64,000 bases of DNA from Muricauda sp. SCSIO 65647 (GCF_021534965.1 NZ_CP091037.1:3665501-3729500), one strand, 5' to 3'. Shown: positions 18,958 through 28,170, counted from the stretch's first letter. Translations and numbers: made by a program. The notes: generated by a model not told the origin, from the sequence alone.

Positions 18958-19605
18958 ATGAAGCAGTATAAAACGCTGACCGTGCTTTTTTTTGCAATGG
19001 CATGCACAGTTTTTGCCCAAGATTCTCAAAAGGCCAAAAACTTGTTGGATGAAGTGTACAACAATGTAAATGGCTATGACAACATTTACGTTGATTTCAA
19101 ATACGTCTTGGAAAACGACGAGGCGAACATCAAACAAGAAACCCGTGGCGACGTTACCTTAGAAGGTGAGAAATACGTATTTAACTATTTAGGGTCAAAA
19201 CAAATCTTCGATGGCAACAAGGTCTATACCATCGTACCTGAAAATGAAGAAGTGACCATTGAAGACCGAACTGAAGACGATAATGCGGTGACCCCTTCAA
19301 AAATGTTGACCTTTTATAAGAGTGGGCACAACTACGCGTGGGACATACTACAGAATGTGCAAGGCCGAAAAATACAATATGTCAAATTAGTGCCCATTGA
19401 CACCAATAGCGAAGCGGATTATAGATTATTGGGTGTCGACGCCGAGACCAAACATATTTACAGGCTCATAGAGGTTGGCAAGAATGGAACCAAGACCACA
19501 ATTACCGTTAATTCTTTCAAAACCAACCAACCCCTGTCAAAAAGCTTATTTACCTTTGATGAGGCCAAGTACAAAAGCGATGGCTATTATATCATAAGAA
19601 ATTAA
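18958..19605 (+). CDS. LolA-like outer-membrane lipoprotein carrier protein
   Basis: 215 residues from the ATG at 18958, which gives a signal peptide ending in ACTVFAQ. The alternative ATG at 18940 overlaps ftsK. The mature part (YVDFKYVLENDEANIKQETRGDVTLEGEKYVFNYLGSKQIFDGNKVYTI) has the convex beta-sheet pattern of the LolA/LolB fold. It should act in the periplasm carrying lipoproteins or similar lipids. The ftsK-lolA order is common in bacteria. Confidence 0.85.
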   Translation: MKQYKTLTVLFFAMACTVFAQDSQKAKNLLDEVYNNVNGYDNIYVDFKYVLENDEANIKQETRGDVTLEGEKYVFNYLGSKQIFDGNKVYTIVPENEEVTIEDRTEDDNAVTPSKMLTFYKSGHNYAWDILQNVQGRKIQYVKLVPIDTNSEADYRLLGVDAETKHIYRLIEVGKNGTKTTITVNSFKTNQPLSKSLFTFDEAKYKSDGYYIIRN

Positions 19606-19614
19606 ACCCATACC

Positions 19615-21111
19615 TTGAAGATACTCGACCGTTATATACTATCACGGTTTCTTTATAATTTTTTCAGTTCGTTTGCAATATTGATGTTCATCTTCATATT
19701 TCAGACGATTTGGCTTTTTATTGACGATCTGGCCGGAAAAGACCTTGATCTGTGGATCATAGGCAAGTTTCTTTTTTATTATATGCCCACCCTCATAGAC
19801 AAGGTGTTGCCACTGACGGTATTGCTATCTTCAATATTGACCTTTGGCACATTTGCTGAAAATTATGAGTTTGCCGCCATGAAGGCCTCGGGCATCTCGC
19901 TACAACGGGCCATGGTGAGCATCATCATCTTTGTGGTGGTATTAGGCGGGTTTACCTTTTTTTTGGCGAACAACGTTATTCCCGCTTCAGAACAGAAAAT
20001 CTACAATATGCGTCGAAACATCGCCAAGGTTAAGCCTGCGGCGGTTATTGTAGAGGGGGTGTTCAGTGATATTGAAGGGTCTAATATGAACATCAAGGTC
20101 GAAAAAAAATATGGTGAAAAAGATCGTTTTCTAGAGGATGTCATTATTCACCAAAAATCAAAAAATGGCATAAACCGTACAGTAATACGAGCCAAGACCG
20201 GAGAGCTGATCAGTGATGAAGAATCCGATATCATACAACTTGTCTTGAATGATGGCCATTACTACGAAGAAGTAGATTCAAAATCACGAGATGACAAAAA
20301 GAAACATCCCTTTGCCAAATCTGAATTTGAAACATACATCAAGAACATTGACATTTCATCTTTGAATGATCTTGATGTTGAAAAAGAATCTGACATCACC
20401 ACCGATAAAATGAAAAACGTTGTCCGCTTACGAAAAGATATTGATTCGCTGCGTGACAACAATGTCAGACAAGTACGTGCATTTTCAAAGAACATCGTGG
20501 CCCGAATGGGGGCTTTTCCTGTTCCACAACCGGGTGACAGTCTTATCAAAGAGTCAAAAGAAATCCCTTCGAAAATACAAGGAGAGTTAAGAACGCCCAC
20601 AGACTCGGTAACGACCATTGCCCAGCTTCTTGAACGTTATCCTGAATGGCAGCGTTTACAATTGCTGACCAATGCCAAAAATCAAGTTTCGAGCCTCTTG
20701 ACCACGATCCGTGCCAAAAAAGATGAGCTTCGCAACAGATTCAAGTTTTACAATAGCCATGTGCTATCATTGCATAAAAAGTTCGCGCTGGCCTTTTCGT
20801 GCATCATTCTGTTTTTCGTGGGCGCCCCGTTAGGCGCCATTATTCGAAAGGGCGGACTGGGACTGCCCATGGTCATCGCCATTATTTTATTTTTGGCTTA
20901 TTATTTCATTGGGGTCTTTGCGGGCAATTATGCCAAAGAAGGTAATATCCATCCCATGTTGGGTGCATGGCTTTCTGTGTTGATAATGTTACCTTTGAGC
21001 ATTATTCTGACCCAACGCGCCACCGCTGACCGCGGCTTAATGGGCGATGGAAATTTAGTACAGCGCATCACCGATTTCTTCAAGAAAAAGAAAAAAGACA
21101 CGGCGGAATGA
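19615..21111 (+). CDS. LptF/LptG-family (YjgP/YjgQ) permease with TTG start
   Basis: 498 residues starting at TTG (19615) with KILDRYILSRFLYNFF, the usual LptF/G start. An in-frame stop lies three codons upstream, so no ATG start is possible before it, and the next Met would remove half of the first helix. Six transmembrane segments flank a long periplasmic region (about 130-380). LptF and LptG extract lipopolysaccharide from the inner membrane with LptB. The periplasmic part is longer than in E. coli and holds a charged stretch (about 225-330). It overlaps ribB by four bases (ATGA). Confidence 0.88.
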   Translation: MKILDRYILSRFLYNFFSSFAILMFIFIFQTIWLFIDDLAGKDLDLWIIGKFLFYYMPTLIDKVLPLTVLLSSILTFGTFAENYEFAAMKASGISLQRAMVSIIIFVVVLGGFTFFLANNVIPASEQKIYNMRRNIAKVKPAAVIVEGVFSDIEGSNMNIKVEKKYGEKDRFLEDVIIHQKSKNGINRTVIRAKTGELISDEESDIIQLVLNDGHYYEEVDSKSRDDKKKHPFAKSEFETYIKNIDISSLNDLDVEKESDITTDKMKNVVRLRKDIDSLRDNNVRQVRAFSKNIVARMGAFPVPQPGDSLIKESKEIPSKIQGELRTPTDSVTTIAQLLERYPEWQRLQLLTNAKNQVSSLLTTIRAKKDELRNRFKFYNSHVLSLHKKFALAFSCIILFFVGAPLGAIIRKGGLGLPMVIAIILFLAYYFIGVFAGNYAKEGNIHPMLGAWLSVLIMLPLSIILTQRATADRGLMGDGNLVQRITDFFKKKKKDTAE

Positions 21112-22250
21112 TACATACTATGGAGGATAAGATACAACTCAACACAATCGAAGAAGCTATTGACGACATTCGAAAAGGCAAGGTCATTATAGTGGTCGAC
21201 GATGAAAATCGCGAGAATGAAGGAGACTTCATCGCTGCAGCGGAAATGGCGAGTCCGGAGATCATCAACTTTATGGCCACCCATGGCCGTGGACTGATTT
21301 GTGCCCCTTTGACCGAAGAACGTTGTAACGAGCTGGGGCTTCCGATGATGGTAGAAAACAATACCGTGCTGCACCATACCCAGTTCACCGTATCTGTCGA
21401 TCTCATTGGCCATGGATGCACTACCGGTATTTCTGCCCATGATAGAGCAAAAACGGTAAAGGCCCTGGTCGACAAAAACATCAAGCCCAATGATTTGGGA
21501 AGACCTGGTCATATTTTTCCTTTGCGCGCGAAAGAAGGCGGGGTACTGCGCCGCACGGGCCATACCGAGGCGGCCATCGATTTTGCGCGTTTAGCGGGGC
21601 TACAGCCTGCCGGACTATTGGTCGAGATCTTGAACGAAGATGGTAGTATGGCCCGTTTGCCGCAACTCGTAGAAGTTTCCAAAAAATTTGACCTCAAAAT
21701 CGTTTCGATCGAAGATCTGATCGCCTATCGGATGGAACATGATAGCCTTATCGAGAAAAAGGAAGACTTCATGGTACAGACACGTTTTGGCGAGTTTCGG
21801 CTCCGCGCTTATGCGCAAACCACAAATGACCAGATACACATCGCTTTGACCAAAGGTGATTGGCACAAGGGAGAACACGTGTTGACCCGTATCAACTCTA
21901 CTTTGGTCAACAACGATATTTTGGGTACCCTAACCAACAGTCCGGATCAGAAATTACAAGACATGTTCGCAGCCATCGATAGAGAACAAAAAGGTGCCTT
22001 TGTCTTCATCAACCAAGAACCGAAATCGATGAACCTGATCAATCGATTGCAACAATTGAGAGATTTACAGAAAAAGGGTGAACTGAAAGCCCCCCCTATC
22101 GAGATGGATGCGAGGGATTTTGGTATTGGCGCCCAAATATTGCACGATCTCGACATCTCTAAAATCAGGTTGCTGACCAATTCAAAACAGGCCAAACGGG
22201 TCGGTATGGTCGGCTATGGATTGGAGATTGTTGAGTATGTGGGGTATTAG
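21108..22250 (+). CDS. ribB: 3,4-dihydroxy-2-butanone-4-phosphate synthase with degenerate GTP cyclohydrolase II domain (RibBA-like)
   Basis: 380 residues. The N-terminal RibB domain (about 8-205) is intact: DDENRENEGDFIAAAE, THGRGLICAPL, HTQFTVSVD, GISAHDRAKT, RPGHIFPLRAKEGGVLRRTGHTEAA. The C-terminal half aligns with GTP cyclohydrolase II, but the zinc-binding segment (normally ECLTGD...CDCG) reads INSTLVNNDILGTLTN and has no cysteines. The protein should therefore make dihydroxybutanone phosphate for riboflavin but not open GTP. The C-terminal domain may be regulatory or structural. Confidence 0.9.
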   Translation: MIHTMEDKIQLNTIEEAIDDIRKGKVIIVVDDENRENEGDFIAAAEMASPEIINFMATHGRGLICAPLTEERCNELGLPMMVENNTVLHHTQFTVSVDLIGHGCTTGISAHDRAKTVKALVDKNIKPNDLGRPGHIFPLRAKEGGVLRRTGHTEAAIDFARLAGLQPAGLLVEILNEDGSMARLPQLVEVSKKFDLKIVSIEDLIAYRMEHDSLIEKKEDFMVQTRFGEFRLRAYAQTTNDQIHIALTKGDWHKGEHVLTRINSTLVNNDILGTLTNSPDQKLQDMFAAIDREQKGAFVFINQEPKSMNLINRLQQLRDLQKKGELKAPPIEMDARDFGIGAQILHDLDISKIRLLTNSKQAKRVGMVGYGLEIVEYVGY

Positions 22251-22310
22251 TTTAAAAGTCCAGGGTTTATGGGTTCAATTCAGCAACACCATACTTATAA
22301 ACTCCTAAAC

Positions 22311-23501
22311 CTATAAACTTTTTAAAATACGGACCATGGTATCAGCCCGTTCGCTAACTTCATTTTCGGTCCAACCCAATTTTATCAGACAAGAAATGTT
22401 CCTTCCTACCCAGTGATCTGAGACTGAAAAATCAACTTTGTTAAAATCTTGAAGTCCGTGCAGCACCTCTTGGGAAAGTTTGCCCAGCGTTTTTTGGTTG
22501 GTCAGATGTTCCCATTTACGGTAATAGTGCCAGTTATTGTCGTACCAATAAAAACAGCTGTCGACACCTGCATCTAAAAGTGCCTTATGTGTTCTTCTCG
22601 CCATTTCTTCGGTAGGGAGAAAAAAATTGAGAAAGGAGTAGTTCTCCACTCCCCCATCAGGTACCCGCCTAAAGGTAACCCGTTCAACCGATGAGAGTGC
22701 TTCTCGAAGCATGTTATAGTTTTTCTCTTGAATGCCCAAAAACTCATCTAACCGCTGTATTTGGGCACAGCCAACAGCGGCGTTCAATTCTGAAATGCGA
22801 AAATTGTATCCTAAAAAAGGATGTGATTCCGCTCCCCTATCGTTTCCAATATGATCATGCCCGTGATCGGAATATTTTTGGGCATTCTCATAATATTCCC
22901 CATTGTCGGTGATCAGCGCCCCCCCTTCACCACAGGTGACCGTTTTTACATAATCGAAAGAAAAGCATCCCAGATTCCCAATGCTTCCCAATGGTTTGCC
23001 CTTATAACTTCCACCAATGGCCTGACAGGCATCTTCAAGTAATAATAATCCATGTTTTTTGCAAATTTGCTGCAGTGCATCCAAATCGGCCATGGAACCG
23101 CACATATGTACGGGCATCACGACCTTGGTCTTCGGTGTGATAGCATTCTCGACCGCATTTGGATTCAAGGTCAAGGTATCATCGACATCAACCAAAATGG
23201 GCACGGCGCCCAATGCCAAAATCGACTCGAAACTCGCCACAAAGGTAAACGTGGGCATAATGACCTCATCACCGGCCCCTACCCCAGCACTGGCCAAGGC
23301 AATCGTCAACGCTGCGGTTCCACTACTGACCACGTGGGCATGGTTGACCTGCATGCGTTGGCTCAGGGCTTCTTCAAGTTCTTTGGCTTTCCAGTGGCCA
23401 TCGCGCATACCGTCAAAGCCATAGCGCATCAAAACACCGGTGTCCAATACTTTTTCGACCTGTTGTCGCTCTTCTTTACCAAATAATTCAAATCCGGGCA
23501 T
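22311..23501 (-). CDS. DegT/DnrJ/EryC1/StrS-family sugar aminotransferase
   Basis: 396 residues. Fold-type I PLP enzyme with SSGTAALTIAL (phosphate-binding), EDACQAIGGSYKGKPLGSIGN, and the PLP lysine Lys186 in CFSFDYVKTVTCGEGGALIT. The C-terminal part fits perosamine- or amino-sugar-type synthases. Such enzymes transfer amino groups onto nucleotide keto-sugars for surface polysaccharides, yet no other sugar-nucleotide genes are nearby, so the substrate is unknown. The start region is preceded by short tandem repeats. Confidence 0.82.
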   Translation of the reverse strand: MPGFELFGKEERQQVEKVLDTGVLMRYGFDGMRDGHWKAKELEEALSQRMQVNHAHVVSSGTAALTIALASAGVGAGDEVIMPTFTFVASFESILALGAVPILVDVDDTLTLNPNAVENAITPKTKVVMPVHMCGSMADLDALQQICKKHGLLLLEDACQAIGGSYKGKPLGSIGNLGCFSFDYVKTVTCGEGGALITDNGEYYENAQKYSDHGHDHIGNDRGAESHPFLGYNFRISELNAAVGCAQIQRLDEFLGIQEKNYNMLREALSSVERVTFRRVPDGGVENYSFLNFFLPTEEMARRTHKALLDAGVDSCFYWYDNNWHYYRKWEHLTNQKTLGKLSQEVLHGLQDFNKVDFSVSDHWVGRNISCLIKLGWTENEVSERADTMVRILKSL

Positions 23502-23505
23502 GGGA

Positions 23506-23569
23506 GTAGTTAATAGTTAGTAGTCAATAGTCAATAGTTAGTAGGTGGTTGATGGTTGATGGTTGATGA
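23506..23569. repeat. Low-complexity tandem repeats upstream of the aminotransferase
   Basis: Two mixed simple repeats run together: units like TAGTCAATAGTTAG, then GGTTGAT repeated about three times. They start five bases upstream of the aminotransferase ATG, within its 5' leader or promoter region. Length changes there could alter expression, but nothing in the sequence proves it. Confidence 0.75.
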
Positions 23570-23591
23570 AATGTACAAAACTATCAGAGAT

Positions 23592-24344
23592 TTAGAAAAA
23601 CCAGAGTTTAATGGCCATTGCGATGACCATAATGACCAAAAAGGTCTTGATAAAGCCGTCTCCCTTTTTTACTGATACCCGGCTAGAAAACCAAGCGCCG
23701 AGGCCATTGCCCGCCGCAAGTATGAAGCCGACTTTCCAATTGACCTTGTCATTGAGAATAAAGACTGCCAATGCTGCCATGGTATAGATGAACACCACAG
23801 AGACTTTGGTCGCATTTACCTTGACCAAGCCCATTCGGTTCACGTAATGCAAAAAGAGGATAATGACAAAACCAATACCCGCATTGATAAATCCGCCATA
23901 GATACCGATAAAGAAAAATGCCAACATTGAAAGCCATCGGTATTTGCCTGTCAGGCGCTCGGGCAGATCCTCGATTTTGATCCGGGGCTTAAAAACAATC
24001 AGGCAAACCACCACGATCATAATAATGGCAAGGATCCGATTAAAGGTCTCACCTTTGATATCGACCGCAATTTGGGCCCCGATAATAGCGCCCAGCAATG
24101 CTGCAAATCCCAAATATAGATTGAACGGAAAATTGGAAACGCCCTTGCTCTTAAAGCCTGCGGTCGCCATGGCGGTCTGTACGGCTATGGCCACTCGATT
24201 GGTGCCGTTGGCCACCGCTGGGGGAAGTCCTAAGAATATCAAAGTAGGCAATGAGATAAGGGATGCACCCCCTGCAATGGTATTGATGAAGCCTACTACA
24301 AAGCCCACTACGATCAACAAAGGATAGTGCCACCATTCGGTCAT
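23592..24344 (-). CDS. TSUP (TauE/SafE) family membrane transporter
   Basis: 250 residues from the ATG at 24344. The upstream in-frame ATG at 24389 adds 15 residues with no family sequence. Family marks are the repeat pair GFINTIAGGASLISLPTLIFLGLPPAVANGTNR and the second half GGFINAGIGFVIILFLHYVN. About eight transmembrane helices are visible. TSUP proteins export sulfite, sulfonates or other organosulfur anions; the substrate is unknown. Confidence 0.88.
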   Translation of the reverse strand: MTEWWHYPLLIVVGFVVGFINTIAGGASLISLPTLIFLGLPPAVANGTNRVAIAVQTAMATAGFKSKGVSNFPFNLYLGFAALLGAIIGAQIAVDIKGETFNRILAIIMIVVVCLIVFKPRIKIEDLPERLTGKYRWLSMLAFFFIGIYGGFINAGIGFVIILFLHYVNRMGLVKVNATKVSVVFIYTMAALAVFILNDKVNWKVGFILAAGNGLGAWFSSRVSVKKGDGFIKTFLVIMVIAMAIKLWFF

Positions 24345-24440
24345 GCCGACAAAAGTACAATCTTCGGGGCGAACACCGAGAGGAAACAAAATTTAAGTTT
24401 TGAAGATTAAAATTTTCAAAAAGCTATGTATATTTGCACC

Positions 24441-24485
24441 CGCCTAGGCCGAAGGCTTCGGCGGGCAAGCCCGCTCACCGATAAA
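24441..24485. repeat. Palindromic GC-rich intergenic element
   Basis: The stretch CGCCTAGGCCGAAGGCTTCGGCGGGC contains the perfect palindrome GCCGAAGGCTTCGGC and is followed by GGGCAAGCCC. It lies just before the tRNA-Ser pseudogene and resembles REP-like intergenic hairpins. A second palindrome (CCCGATAGTTATCGGG) sits inside the pseudogene 60 bases on. Confidence 0.6.
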
Positions 24486-24500
24486 AGGTGGGCATATTAT

Positions 24501-24572
24501 GGAGGAATGGCAGAATGGTCGTCCCGATAGTTATCGGGAGCGGCAGTCTCGAAAACCAGACCTCTTCTTTTT
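24501..24572 (+). pseudogene. tRNA-Ser pseudogene with palindromic insert in the D-loop
   Basis: It starts GGAGGAATGGCAGAATGGTC, nearly identical to the intact tRNA-Ser 75 bases downstream. The D-loop is interrupted by the hairpin CCCGATAGTTATCGGG, then an anticodon arm resumes (GCGGCAGTCTCGAAAACC) whose loop would read CGA. The variable arm, T-arm and 3' acceptor strand are missing or scrambled, so it cannot fold as a functional tRNA. Confidence 0.7.
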
Positions 24573-24575
24573 ACT

Positions 24576-24660
24576 GGAGGAATGGCAGAGTGGTCGAATG
24601 CGGCAGTCTTGAAAACTGTTGAGGGTCACACCTCCGGGGGTTCGAATCCCTCTTCCTCCG
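24576..24660 (+). tRNA. tRNA-Ser (anticodon UGA)
   Basis: 85 bases. The acceptor stem GGAGGAA pairs with TTCCTCC, with G as discriminator. The D-arm is GCAGAGTGGTCGAATGCGGC. The anticodon loop CTTGAAA gives anticodon UGA. A long class II variable arm is present, and the T-loop is GGTTCGAATCC. CCA is not encoded. It decodes UCN serine codons. The sequence is complete and shows no mismatch in the acceptor stem. Confidence 0.96.
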
Positions 24661-24985
24661 CTTAAAGCAAAGCTCGTTTTTGATGAAAAAGCGGGCTTTT
24701 GTTTTTAGAGTGGCGCAACTTTGGTTGCTTGAACGAACAAAAACAAAAGGACGGTATTGCGGAGCAATATGGGCTTTATTTTCAGGTGCGTTGGTCAAGG
24801 GAACACAAAGTGAATCCCTCTTCCTCCGCTTAAAGCAAAGCTCGTTTTTGATGAAAAAGCGGGCTTTTGTTTTTAGGGTGGCGCAACCTTAGTTTCTTGA
24901 ACGAACAAAAACAAAAGAACCGTATTGCGAAGCAATAAGCGCTTTATTTTCAGTTGCGTTGGTCATATTTGACCAAAACCCTCCA
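24644..24985. repeat. 168-bp tandem duplication that includes the tRNA-Ser 3' end
   Basis: Two head-to-tail units begin with GAATCCCTCTTCCTCCGC at 24644 (inside the tRNA) and 24812, an offset of 168 bases. They continue with the same downstream sequence, including an AAAGCTCG...GCGGGCTTTT hairpin that probably terminates the tRNA transcript. The second copy carries only the tRNA 3' end, so it is an att-like tRNA-end duplication. No integrase gene is seen. The rest of the spacer up to 25217 holds a longer repeat (24892-25118) and no gene. Confidence 0.85.
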
Positions 24986-25118
24986 AATTTCACTGATTCA
25001 TAAAATCTAAAGAAAATCAGATCGTTAGAAATAAAACATATATCTGTTTAGCATTAATTGAAATCAAATGCTATAAAAAACTGAATATGGACATCGTACT
25101 GTCCCATAAAAAGTGAAT
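24892..25118. repeat. Left copy of ~230-bp direct repeat flanking the permease gene
   Basis: It starts TTTCTTGAACGAACAAAAAC and ends near the sequence ACTGTCCCATAAAAAG. It matches 27944-28170 in the same orientation at roughly 80 percent by eye, with shared blocks such as AAGCAATAAGCGCTTTATTT, AAAACCCTCCAAATTTCA and GCATTAATTGAAATCAA. Its 5' part is also shared with the first unit of the 168-bp tandem repeat. Confidence 0.8.
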
Positions 25119-25217
25119 TAACGAAACTACTAAACTAAAAGAGACCACATTTGGGACTTTGTAGATAAAAGGTTACCGCATCAAATAAAAAGACCTTTAA
25201 AACGGCGGTTTAAAGCA

Positions 25218-27575
25218 CTACTCCGTCCGTAAGCTTTTTACGGGGTTGGCCATGGCAGCCTTGACTGCCTGAAAACTAACCGTCAATAGAGCGATGCAAA
25301 TGGCAGTCAAACCGGCAACAGCAAAAACCACCCAATTGATTTCAATTCTATAGGCAAAACCTTCGAGCCAATTTTGCATCATCCACCAAGCAATGGGGCC
25401 AGCAATCAAGAGTGCAAAAAATACCAAGCGCATAAAATCTTTTGACAACAACTTCACAATTCCCCTAATACTAGACCCTAAAACCTTACGCACACCTATT
25501 TCCCTTTTACGTTGTTCGGCCGTGTATGTCGCTAGACCGAAGAGGCCCATGCAGGATATCATAATGGCAATCAGCGCAAAAATTTGGGAAAGGTTTCCTA
25601 TAAGTTTTTCACTTTTGAATCTAGCATCGAAAGCATCATCCACAAATTGATATTCAAAAGGAAAAGCGGGATTGTGCTTTCTCATTACATTTTCCATAGC
25701 GGCCAAAGTTTCGGTCATCATCACACCTGATTTGGACTTTACATATAGATATTGGGCATCACCGTGATAATTAAAAAACATCACTGGATCGCTTGCGCCA
25801 TACATATCGCCATACAAATAGTCTTTGACCACACCGATAACGGTATAGGTGTCCCCATCGCGTCTAACAGTTCTGCCGATGGCACTTCCTTCACCCATTA
25901 ATTTGGCAAAAGTCTCCGTAATCAAGATATTATTACTGGAATTGTCTAACCCATCATTGAAACCTCTACCTTGGACGATTTCCATTCCAGCCGTTTCAAA
26001 AAAACCAGAACTTATATATCTCTTAGAAATCACGATATCCTCGGTATCTGTAGCTCCTTGCCATTCGAACCCCCATCCATTATTGCCCCCCGAAAGGATT
26101 GCTGAATTATTTAGGCCCACATTTTCGATTTTTCCAGAGCCGATCATATCTTGTTGAATGGGATTGAAATTTTTAATGACATCCCCGTTTACCGGAAGTC
26201 TGATCAGGTTTTCCCTATCGAATCCTAGGTCGCGGCTTTTTACATGGTTTACTTGCTGATATACAATGATGGTGCTAATGATGAATATGATGGAAACCGT
26301 AAACTGAATGACTACCAATCCTTTTCGAATCATTGTGGCACTCTCTCTTTTGCTTCTGATTCCCTTGAGAACCGTAACGGGTTTAAATGAGGATAGATAG
26401 AATGCCGGATACCACCCTGCAAGAAGACCACAAATCAAGGTGATTCCCAAAAGTGAAAACATATGTGTGATATCGTAAAATCGAAGTTCCAGCTGTTTCT
26501 CTATCAACGTGTTGAATTGAGGTATTATAACCACCAACAGTATTATACTTATGGTTGCCGCACCCATTGCAATTATCAGGGCCTCGGCCATGAACTGTGA
26601 AATCAAGGAGCCTTTACTTGACCCTAGTACTTTTCGAACACCCACTTCGTTGGCTCTTTTCTCACTCCTGGCAGTAGAAAGGTTTATGAAATTGATACAG
26701 GCAATCAAGAGGATGATAATTGCAATGATTGCGAATAAACGTACATAAATAATTTGCCCCCCTACTTTTTTGCCACCTTCGAAGTTCGATCTTAAATACC
26801 AATCTTTCATTGAATGCAGAAAGGCAATGACATCTTCATCACCTCTTTTTGCCGGAAGTAGTTCACGAACCTTGGCATCAACTGTTTCAAAATCAGCTTC
26901 TGGAGATAGTTCTACAAAAGTATCGGAGAAAAAGCTTCCATATTCTGACATCCATGGCTTATCTGCCGCAAAACCTTCAAATTGTGCGACCCAATCGAAT
27001 GAATAGCTAATATTGGAAGGTAAATTTTCGAAAACTCCGGTTATCGTATAGTCGATATCATTGTTTACTGTAACCACTTTACCTAGAGCCGATTTACCTT
27101 TCCCATAGAGATGGGTCGCGGTCTCTTTGGAAATTACAATAGCATCAGGTTTATCAAGAGCTTTTTCAATGTTTCCTTCGACAAAAGTGAGGCTGAATAT
27201 GTCTAAAAAATCAGGGTCGGCGTGCCTTCCGTATCTATTAATCGAATTATCGCTAACCTTAAAAAGAACATCTGAACCTATCGAACGTGAACTCTTGACA
27301 ACCCCTGGAACTTCATCTTTCATTACTTGTGCCAAGGGACCAGGTGTTGACTGAAAAACCGTGCGCCATTCCCCTTCGAACTTTTGGTTGGTCGGCACAT
27401 AATACACGAAATCCTTTTTGGGGAAAGTACTATCGAAACTTAATTCATCCTCGACCCAAAGCAATATCAAACTGGCACAAGTAATGCCAATTGCCAGACC
27501 AAAGATATTAAGAGAACTATACCCTTTATTCTTCCAGAGGTTCCTCCAAGCGATTTTTAGATAGTTTTTGATCAT
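25218..27575 (-). CDS. ABC transporter permease, FtsX/MacB type
   Basis: 785 residues. It begins MIKNYLKIAWRNLWKNKGYSSLNIFGLAIG, then a MacB-type periplasmic core domain (about 50-250). An FtsX block with three helices (about 280-410) starts VRLFAIIAIIILLIACINFINLSTARSEKRANEVGVRKVLGS. A second periplasmic domain (about 440-640) and a second FtsX block (RKREIGVRKVLGSS) follow. Such permeases are driven by a separate ATPase and move lipoproteins, peptides or drugs, or act as mechanotransmitters. No ATPase is adjacent. The gene lies alone between direct repeats, which suggests it arrived or duplicated as a unit. Confidence 0.87.
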   Translation of the reverse strand: MIKNYLKIAWRNLWKNKGYSSLNIFGLAIGITCASLILLWVEDELSFDSTFPKKDFVYYVPTNQKFEGEWRTVFQSTPGPLAQVMKDEVPGVVKSSRSIGSDVLFKVSDNSINRYGRHADPDFLDIFSLTFVEGNIEKALDKPDAIVISKETATHLYGKGKSALGKVVTVNNDIDYTITGVFENLPSNISYSFDWVAQFEGFAADKPWMSEYGSFFSDTFVELSPEADFETVDAKVRELLPAKRGDEDVIAFLHSMKDWYLRSNFEGGKKVGGQIIYVRLFAIIAIIILLIACINFINLSTARSEKRANEVGVRKVLGSSKGSLISQFMAEALIIAMGAATISIILLVVIIPQFNTLIEKQLELRFYDITHMFSLLGITLICGLLAGWYPAFYLSSFKPVTVLKGIRSKRESATMIRKGLVVIQFTVSIIFIISTIIVYQQVNHVKSRDLGFDRENLIRLPVNGDVIKNFNPIQQDMIGSGKIENVGLNNSAILSGGNNGWGFEWQGATDTEDIVISKRYISSGFFETAGMEIVQGRGFNDGLDNSSNNILITETFAKLMGEGSAIGRTVRRDGDTYTVIGVVKDYLYGDMYGASDPVMFFNYHGDAQYLYVKSKSGVMMTETLAAMENVMRKHNPAFPFEYQFVDDAFDARFKSEKLIGNLSQIFALIAIMISCMGLFGLATYTAEQRKREIGVRKVLGSSIRGIVKLLSKDFMRLVFFALLIAGPIAWWMMQNWLEGFAYRIEINWVVFAVAGLTAICIALLTVSFQAVKAAMANPVKSLRTE

Positions 27576-27943
27576 GATTTATTTTTGACAGATGATATGG
27601 GATATCTGCCTTGGAACACAGATATCTCAAAGATGTTGAATTTCACCCAATAACTATTCCAATTTATTAATATTCTTTAAGTCAATTAGTTATGACTGGA
27701 ATTTTAAAAAAGTCTCATTTAAGTGTAAAGAAAATTGACAAAAAATGTCAATTAATTGTACAACGGCCAATAGATGCGGAAACACATTTCCTAAGATGAA
27801 ATTCAAAAAATGCAATGTCACCTTAAACCAACGTTTTTTAGAACTCTTCAATTCGGCTTAAACTGCGACGTTTTGATTCACTATCAAACAATAAGTAAAA
27901 CGAGTACAATTGTTAAAGTTTGGTTAAACAAGCGGCCCTTTTT

Positions 27944-28170
27944 TCTTGAACGAATAAAAACAAAAGAGCGGTACTGCGAAGCAATAAGCGCTTTATTTTC
28001 AAGCGCATTGGTCGTATTTGAGCAAAACCCTCCAAATTTCATTGATTCCCATGGTTTAAAGAAAATGTGATTATTAGAAACATAGCACAGCCCTGTTTAA
28101 CATTAATTGAAATCAATATGCTATAAGAAACTGAATATGAGTATAGAACTGTCCAATAAAAGCAGAATAG
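27944..28170. repeat. Right copy of ~230-bp direct repeat flanking the permease gene
   Basis: Starts TTCTTGAACGAATAAAAAC and carries GCGAAGCAATAAGCGCTTTA, AAACCCTCCAAATTTCATTG and TTAACATTAATTGAAATCAA. It is collinear with 24892-25118 with scattered substitutions and a few small indels. The two copies enclose about 2.8 kb with one gene. Confidence 0.8.

Noticed and set aside
24680-24900. Open frames with similar protein sequence through the tandem repeat next to tRNA-Ser and again at 27810-28070
   Set aside because: They are translations of the non-coding repeat itself, overlap the tRNA terminator and have no coding signature. The similarity reflects DNA repetition.
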